Shown here: one piece after another, positions 60,284 through 64,000 of the stretch | Layout of the letters: each line of letters begins with the position of its first letter | How positions within the stretch are numbered: the first letter of the stretch is position 1 | NCBI GenBank assembly: GCA_017409875.1 | Contig: JAFQRW010000011.1 | Span: 62,001-126,000, forward strand | DNA length: 64,000 nt | Direction of reading: 5' to 3' | Origin: Clostridia bacterium | GTDB lineage: Bacteria > Bacillota > Clostridia > RGIG6154 | The notes under the pieces: model-generated | The model's database searches: none | Seen by the model: only the letters and a program-made list of their open reading frames with translations | Told to the model about the DNA's origin: nothing | Position numbers and translations under genes: made by a program

Positions 60284-62271
60284 GAGTAATTTCAGCAAAA
60301 ACCGCCGGGTTTTGTTATGGCGTTAACAGAGCTGTTAATCTGCTAAATGATGAAATTTTAATTTCTGATAATATAAAAACGTATGGTCCAATTATTCACA
60401 ATACATCGGTTGTAGATTCGTTTGCACAAAAAGGTGTTGAAGTTGTAGAAAATGCAGCTGGAATTTCACATATTGATACCGTTTTGATTCGTTCTCATGG
60501 TGTTTCTAAACTTGAAATGACTGAAATTGAAAAAAAATCTTTAAAAATTGTTGATGCGACCTGTCCTTTTGTAAAAAAAATTCATAATGTAGTTGAAAAA
60601 TACTACAATTTAGGTTATAATATATACGTTGTCGGTGATATCAATCATCCAGAGGTGCGTGGCATACTTGGTTGGTGTAATAATGATGCCAAAGTTATTT
60701 CCTCTGTCGAGGAAGTTAAATCAAGTATTTCTTCTTTACAAAAACTTTGTGTTGTTTCCCAGACAACTTTTGAAAGAAAAAATTGGGAAGAGATTTCCAG
60801 AGAAATTCTTAAATTTAACGCAAATGCAGTTATTATTGATACTGTTTGCAATGCAACTTTAGAAAGACAAAATGAAGTTGTTAAGCTATCTGAAATTTGC
60901 GACGCGATTATTGTTATTGGGGACAAAAAAAGTTCAAATAGCAAACGTCTTGCAGATGTTGCAAAGAAAAAATGCAAAAATGTTTTCTTTGTGCAGGACA
61001 AAAATGAACTTACTCCTGATATGGACAAGTTCAATGTGGTTGGTGTTACTGCAGGCGCTTCAACGCCTGCGTGCATAATAAAGGAGGTAGTAAACATGTT
61101 AGAAGAAAGAGAAATGAATTTTGAGGAGGCAATTGAAAGCACTTTAAAACCTTTAAATACAGGGGATATTGTCAAGGGCAAAATTTTTAAAATTACGCCC
61201 ACTGAAGTGTATGTAGGTCTTGATACCAAAGCTGATGGTATTATTCCTGCGGATCAGGTAACAATCAAGCCGAATGTAAATATCGAAGATATTTTAACAG
61301 TTGGCCAGGAAGTTGAAGCTTTTGTTGTTCGTGTTAATGATATTGAAGGTTATGTAACACTTTCAATGAGAAAGCTTGAATCAATGGCAGCACAGAAAGA
61401 AATTAATGAAGCTTTTGAAAATAAAACACCTGTTACCGGTGTTGTTACAGAAGTTGTTAAAAGTGGTATTATAGTTGTGGCTTTAGGTACAAAAGTTTTT
61501 GTTCCTGCTTCACTTGCTACTGAAAGATATACTGATGACTTGACACCAATGATAGGTAAAGAAGTAACTTTAAGACTTATCGATTTTGATAGAAGAAGGC
61601 GTAAAGTTGTTGGTTCTATCAAAGCGCTTTTACTCGAAGAAAAGAAGAAAAAATCTGAAGCTTTCTGGAACACTATTGAAGAAAGCCAGGTTATTAAAGG
61701 CGTCGTTAAATCAATTACTAACTTTGGTGTTTTTGTTGACATTGGCGGAGTAGATGGTTTAGTACATATTACTGAACTTTCTTGGCAGCATATTAAGCAT
61801 CCTTCTGAGGTTGTTAAAGTTGGTGATATTTTAGAAGTTACTGTTTTGAGTTTTGATAAAGAAGCTAAAAAGATTTCTTTAGGGCACAAAAAAGCTGAAG
61901 ATAATCCATGGAATAAAATTGTTGAAACAATTAAAGAAGGCGATATAGTTGATTGTAAAATTGTACGTCTCCTTCCATTTGGTGCTTTTGCTGAAATCAT
62001 TCCAGGTGTTGATGGCTTGATTCATATTTCACAGATTTCAAACAAAAGAATTGCAAAGCCGGCTGATGTCTTAGAACTTGGTCAAGAGGTTCAGGCTAAA
62101 GTTGTTGACATTAATAATGAAACTCAAAAGATTGGTTTGAGTATGCGTGCTCTCATTGAAGATGTTGAAGTTCCTGAAGCAACTGAAGAAGTTGCTGTTG
62201 AAACTGATGAAGCTCCCGTACAGGAAAGCGAAGTGGCTGAAACTGTTGAAGAGGCTGCTTCAGAAGAATAA
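60280..62271 (+). CDS. ispH: Fused HMBPP reductase (IspH) and S1-domain protein (RpsA-like)
   Basis: 663 residues. The IspH half (1-270) has the three cluster cysteines in TAGFCYGVNRAV (C12), DATCPFVKKIH (about C92) and DTVCNATLERQ (about C191), plus SHGVSK and the TAGASTPACIIKEV signature; it is the last MEP enzyme. The second half (about 290-640) has four S1 domains: GDIVKGKIFKITPTEVYVGL, TGVVTEVVKSGIIVVALG, GVVKSITNFGVFVDIGGVDG and CKIVRLLPFGAFAEIIPGVD, then an acidic tail. Such fusions are typical of Clostridia. An internal start may also yield the S1 part alone. Confidence 0.93.
   Translation: MRVISAKTAGFCYGVNRAVNLLNDEILISDNIKTYGPIIHNTSVVDSFAQKGVEVVENAAGISHIDTVLIRSHGVSKLEMTEIEKKSLKIVDATCPFVKKIHNVVEKYYNLGYNIYVVGDINHPEVRGILGWCNNDAKVISSVEEVKSSISSLQKLCVVSQTTFERKNWEEISREILKFNANAVIIDTVCNATLERQNEVVKLSEICDAIIVIGDKKSSNSKRLADVAKKKCKNVFFVQDKNELTPDMDKFNVVGVTAGASTPACIIKEVVNMLEEREMNFEEAIESTLKPLNTGDIVKGKIFKITPTEVYVGLDTKADGIIPADQVTIKPNVNIEDILTVGQEVEAFVVRVNDIEGYVTLSMRKLESMAAQKEINEAFENKTPVTGVVTEVVKSGIIVVALGTKVFVPASLATERYTDDLTPMIGKEVTLRLIDFDRRRRKVVGSIKALLLEEKKKKSEAFWNTIEESQVIKGVVKSITNFGVFVDIGGVDGLVHITELSWQHIKHPSEVVKVGDILEVTVLSFDKEAKKISLGHKKAEDNPWNKIVETIKEGDIVDCKIVRLLPFGAFAEIIPGVDGLIHISQISNKRIAKPADVLELGQEVQAKVVDINNETQKIGLSMRALIEDVEVPEATEEVAVETDEAPVQESEVAETVEEAASEE
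61051..61098 (+). promoter_or_regulatory. Internal hairpin, SD and ATG at the IspH/S1 boundary
   Basis: GCAGGCG (61051-61057) and CGCCTGC (61064-61070) form a perfect 7-bp hairpin. Ten bases later AAAGGAGG (61080-61087) lies eight bases before an in-frame ATG at 61096 (codon 273), exactly between the last IspH motif and the S1 half. It is a better SD than that of the full-length gene. Confidence 0.6.
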
Positions 62272-62286
62272 TTTTTATGATAAGTA

Positions 62287-62317
62287 TGGGTGGGTTTTGT
62301 TACCCGCCCAACTTTTT
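62287..62317 (+). terminator. Terminator after ispH-rpsA
   Basis: TGGGTGGG and CCCGCCCA pair (one G-U) over an 8-base loop, followed by ACTTTTT. The next gene begins 30 bases further on; I saw no strong promoter for it in that gap. Confidence 0.8.
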
Positions 62318-62347
62318 AAATTATTAATTAATAAGAATGGTGATAGT

Positions 62348-63586
62348 ATGAGTATTATCAGAGATATAAATCTGCATGAACATGGCAGAATGAAAATTGA
62401 TTGGGTCAAGAAAAATATGCCACTTTTAAACAGTATTGAGGCAGATTTTTCAAAATCCAAGTGCCTTAGTGGTATTAAGATAGCTATGTGCATTCATGTT
62501 GAAGCAAAAACCGCATATTTAGCTGAAGTTTTAAAGGCAGCCGGCGCTGATGTTAGACTTACTGGATGTAATCCGCTTTCTACTCAAGACGACGTTGCTG
62601 CAGCGCTCGCAAAAAACGGACTGGAAGTTTTTGCATGGCATGGTGCAACAGTAGATGAATATAACTGTCATTTAAAGAAAACTCTTGAGTTTAATCCTGA
62701 TATATTTTTAGATGACGGAGGAGATGTTACAAATTTATTGCATGACGAGTTTTCATCTATGGAAGTGTGGGGGGGAAGCGAAGAAACCACCACCGGTATC
62801 CATAGACTTCATTCAAGGGAAAAAGCTGGCAAATTGCGTTTCCCTGTAGTTTCTGTGAATGATGCTGATTGTAAGCACTTGTTTGACAACAGATATGGAA
62901 CAGGGCAATCTGTTTGGAATGCAATCAATAAAACAACAAATCTTATTGTTGCAGGCAAAAATGTTGTAATTGCAGGCTATGGTTGGTGTGGAAAAGGTTG
63001 TGCTATGCGTGCCAAAGGGCTTGGTGCGAATGTTATTGTATGCGAAATTGATCCAATTAAGGCTATTGAGGCTGTAATGGACGGTTTTAGAGTTATGACG
63101 ATGAATGAAGCAAGCAAAATTGGAGATATATTTGTTACTGTTACAGGTTGTGAGCGTGTAATTCATAAAGAACACTACAAAAATATGAAAGACGGCGTTA
63201 TCCTTTCAAATGCAGGGCATTTTGATGTAGAAGTCAACATACCTGAACTTAAAGAAATGGCTACAGAAGTTAAATGCGTGCGTGATAATGTTATGGGATA
63301 TAAAATGCCTGACGGCAGATGGATTAATGTTTTAGCTGAAGGTCGTCTTGTTAATCTTGCATCCGGCGATGGACATCCTGCTGAAATTATGGATATGAGC
63401 TTTGCTATTCAGGCACTCACAATGAAATATATAGCAGAACATCACAATGAAATGACCAACAAAGTTTATGATGTGCCAAAAGAACTGGATAATTATGTAG
63501 CAAATCTCAAATTAGCTACAATGGGAATTACTATTGATAAACTAACTGATAAGCAGGCAGCATACTTGAATTCTGCTGCACATTAA
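62348..63586 (+). CDS. ahcY: Adenosylhomocysteinase
   Basis: A 412-residue S-adenosyl-L-homocysteine hydrolase, recycling the product of methyltransferases to adenosine and homocysteine. AMCIHVEAKTAYLAEVLKAA, the EETTTGIHRL block, an NAD-binding VVIAGYGWCGKGCAMRAKGL and SNAGHFDVEVN are canonical. The enzyme belongs to the shorter form lacking the roughly 40-residue insertion. ATG 62348 has GGTGATAGT upstream. Longer upstream frames run through the ispH tail in another phase and were not used. Confidence 0.95.
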   Translation: MSIIRDINLHEHGRMKIDWVKKNMPLLNSIEADFSKSKCLSGIKIAMCIHVEAKTAYLAEVLKAAGADVRLTGCNPLSTQDDVAAALAKNGLEVFAWHGATVDEYNCHLKKTLEFNPDIFLDDGGDVTNLLHDEFSSMEVWGGSEETTTGIHRLHSREKAGKLRFPVVSVNDADCKHLFDNRYGTGQSVWNAINKTTNLIVAGKNVVIAGYGWCGKGCAMRAKGLGANVIVCEIDPIKAIEAVMDGFRVMTMNEASKIGDIFVTVTGCERVIHKEHYKNMKDGVILSNAGHFDVEVNIPELKEMATEVKCVRDNVMGYKMPDGRWINVLAEGRLVNLASGDGHPAEIMDMSFAIQALTMKYIAEHHNEMTNKVYDVPKELDNYVANLKLATMGITIDKLTDKQAAYLNSAAH

Positions 63587-63608
63587 TTTTGAACGGAGAA
63601 TCACTTTA

Positions 63609-64000
63609 ATGATATACAATTTACCTGTACTTCCTTTGCGTGGAATTGTAGTTTTCCCGGGTATACAGATTCACTTTGATGTTGAGAGAAAATCATCTAT
63701 TGCTGCAATTAAAGAGGCGTTTAAAAATGAACAACTTGTTTTTTTAGTTTCTCAAAAAGATGCTTCTGTTGACAAGCCAACTCCAAATGATATATATCAT
63801 CATGGAACTCTAGCAAAAATTTCTCATTTTATTAAAACATCAGAAAATACATATAGAGTTGTTGTTACAAGCAAATATAAGGCATATGCAAACGAAATTA
63901 AACCTGGTAATGGATTTATGCTATGTGACGCACAAAAGTGCGAAATTACCAATGATCTTAATTTGGATATCCCTGAGGATTTGCAGAAATACCGGGAACT
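63609..64000 (+). CDS. lon: ATP-dependent protease Lon, N-terminal part only
   Basis: The first 130 codons of a gene running off the window. MIYNLPVLPLRGIVVFPGIQ, then HFDVERKSSIAAI and VFLVSQKDASVD, are the LON substrate-recognition domain. SD GGAGAA precedes the ATG. The ATPase and serine-lysine protease domains would lie beyond 64000, so this could in principle be a Lon-domain-only protein, though a full-length Lon is most likely. Confidence 0.85.
   Translation, partial: MIYNLPVLPLRGIVVFPGIQIHFDVERKSSIAAIKEAFKNEQLVFLVSQKDASVDKPTPNDIYHHGTLAKISHFIKTSENTYRVVVTSKYKAYANEIKPGNGFMLCDAQKCEITNDLNLDIPEDLQKYRE

Noticed and set aside
60645-61229. Minus-strand open frame (194 codons) opposite ispH
   Set aside because: It covers invariant IspH motifs on the other strand and reads as low-complexity Ser/Leu sequence.
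61350-62000. Long open frame on the minus strand (216 codons) opposite the S1 domains of ispH-rpsA
   Set aside because: The plus strand encodes four clear S1 domains here; the antisense frame has no SD or family features and is explained by codon bias of the sense strand.
60280-62271. IspH-S1 joining as an assembly error or frameshift artefact
   Set aside because: The frame is continuous, domain borders are clean, and fusions of this kind are common in Clostridia.

Overview
The window is a densely packed, A+T-rich stretch of chromosome from an endospore-forming, Gram-positive anaerobe of the class Clostridia. The evidence is a complete spoIIIAA-AH operon, spoIIGA-sigE, an uninterrupted sigK, spoIID, gpr, yabP-yabQ and a spoVB-type flippase, together with the PolC replicase, an in-frame ispH-ribosomal protein S1 fusion (typical of Clostridia) and the [FeFe]-hydrogenase maturase HydG. 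Genus cannot be fixed from this sequence alone.

Layout. 1-8890: lipid and isoprenoid genes (uppS end, cdsA, dxr, rseP, ispG), then polC and an SSB-like gene. 8900-17404: the rimP-nusA-rnpM-ylxQ-infB-rbfA-nrnA-truB-ribF translation operon with its own promoter, then gpr. 17405-23715: a small Cys-rich gene diverging from a spoVB-like flippase, then HU, rqcP, yabP, yabQ, divIC, an S1-domain gene, sigK and a DUF421/DUF4363 pair. 23770-28326: spoIIIAA-AH. 28406-31451: Asp23, a SEDS glycosyltransferase and a class B PBP, followed by hydG. 32892-35659: small and membrane genes, including an unrecognised four-gene group of small proteins. 35834-39986: a divergent type IIA topoisomerase pair. 40053-42771: yajC, a YrzE/TIGR04086 membrane protein, a 350-nt structured leader or repeat region, a serine hydrolase and ireB. 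42780-48228: an envelope polysaccharide cluster (murJ, O-antigen-ligase-like protein, glycosyltransferase, two paralogous membrane-anchored proteins). 48263-51842: a 3.6-kb degenerate island in the 3' end of a tRNA-Arg gene, holding a RAYT-type transposase and phage debris. 51980-54629 (minus strand): a second tRNA-Arg, sigE, spoIIGA and spoIID. 54760-64000: citrate synthase, rluB, an RpiR regulator, baiN-like, cmk, plsC, ispH-rpsA, ahcY and the start of lon.

Most of the window is ordinary core genome, but four things stand out. (1) In front of yabP and of the YrzE-like gene, a terminator-like hairpin, a candidate sigma-E promoter and the Shine-Dalgarno (SD) sequence are interleaved. The promoter -10 sits in the hairpin loop, so sporulation transcripts would lose the left arm and free the SD, while read-through transcripts would keep it paired. 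(2) The tRNA-Arg island contains three reiterated modules. In each, a fragment in one frame overlaps a small, related, acidic protein gene in another frame, always nine nucleotides after an ATGGAGG box; this resembles a decayed toxin-tip/immunity or phage cassette array. (3) The ispH-S1 fusion has a strong internal SD and ATG exactly at the domain boundary, preceded by a perfect hairpin. (4) A 350-nt stretch upstream of the serine hydrolase has its own promoter, a long-range stem and a duplicated hairpin module.

All promoter, hairpin and repeat calls were made by eye. Start codons were chosen from SD spacing and family N-termini. No database search was run.
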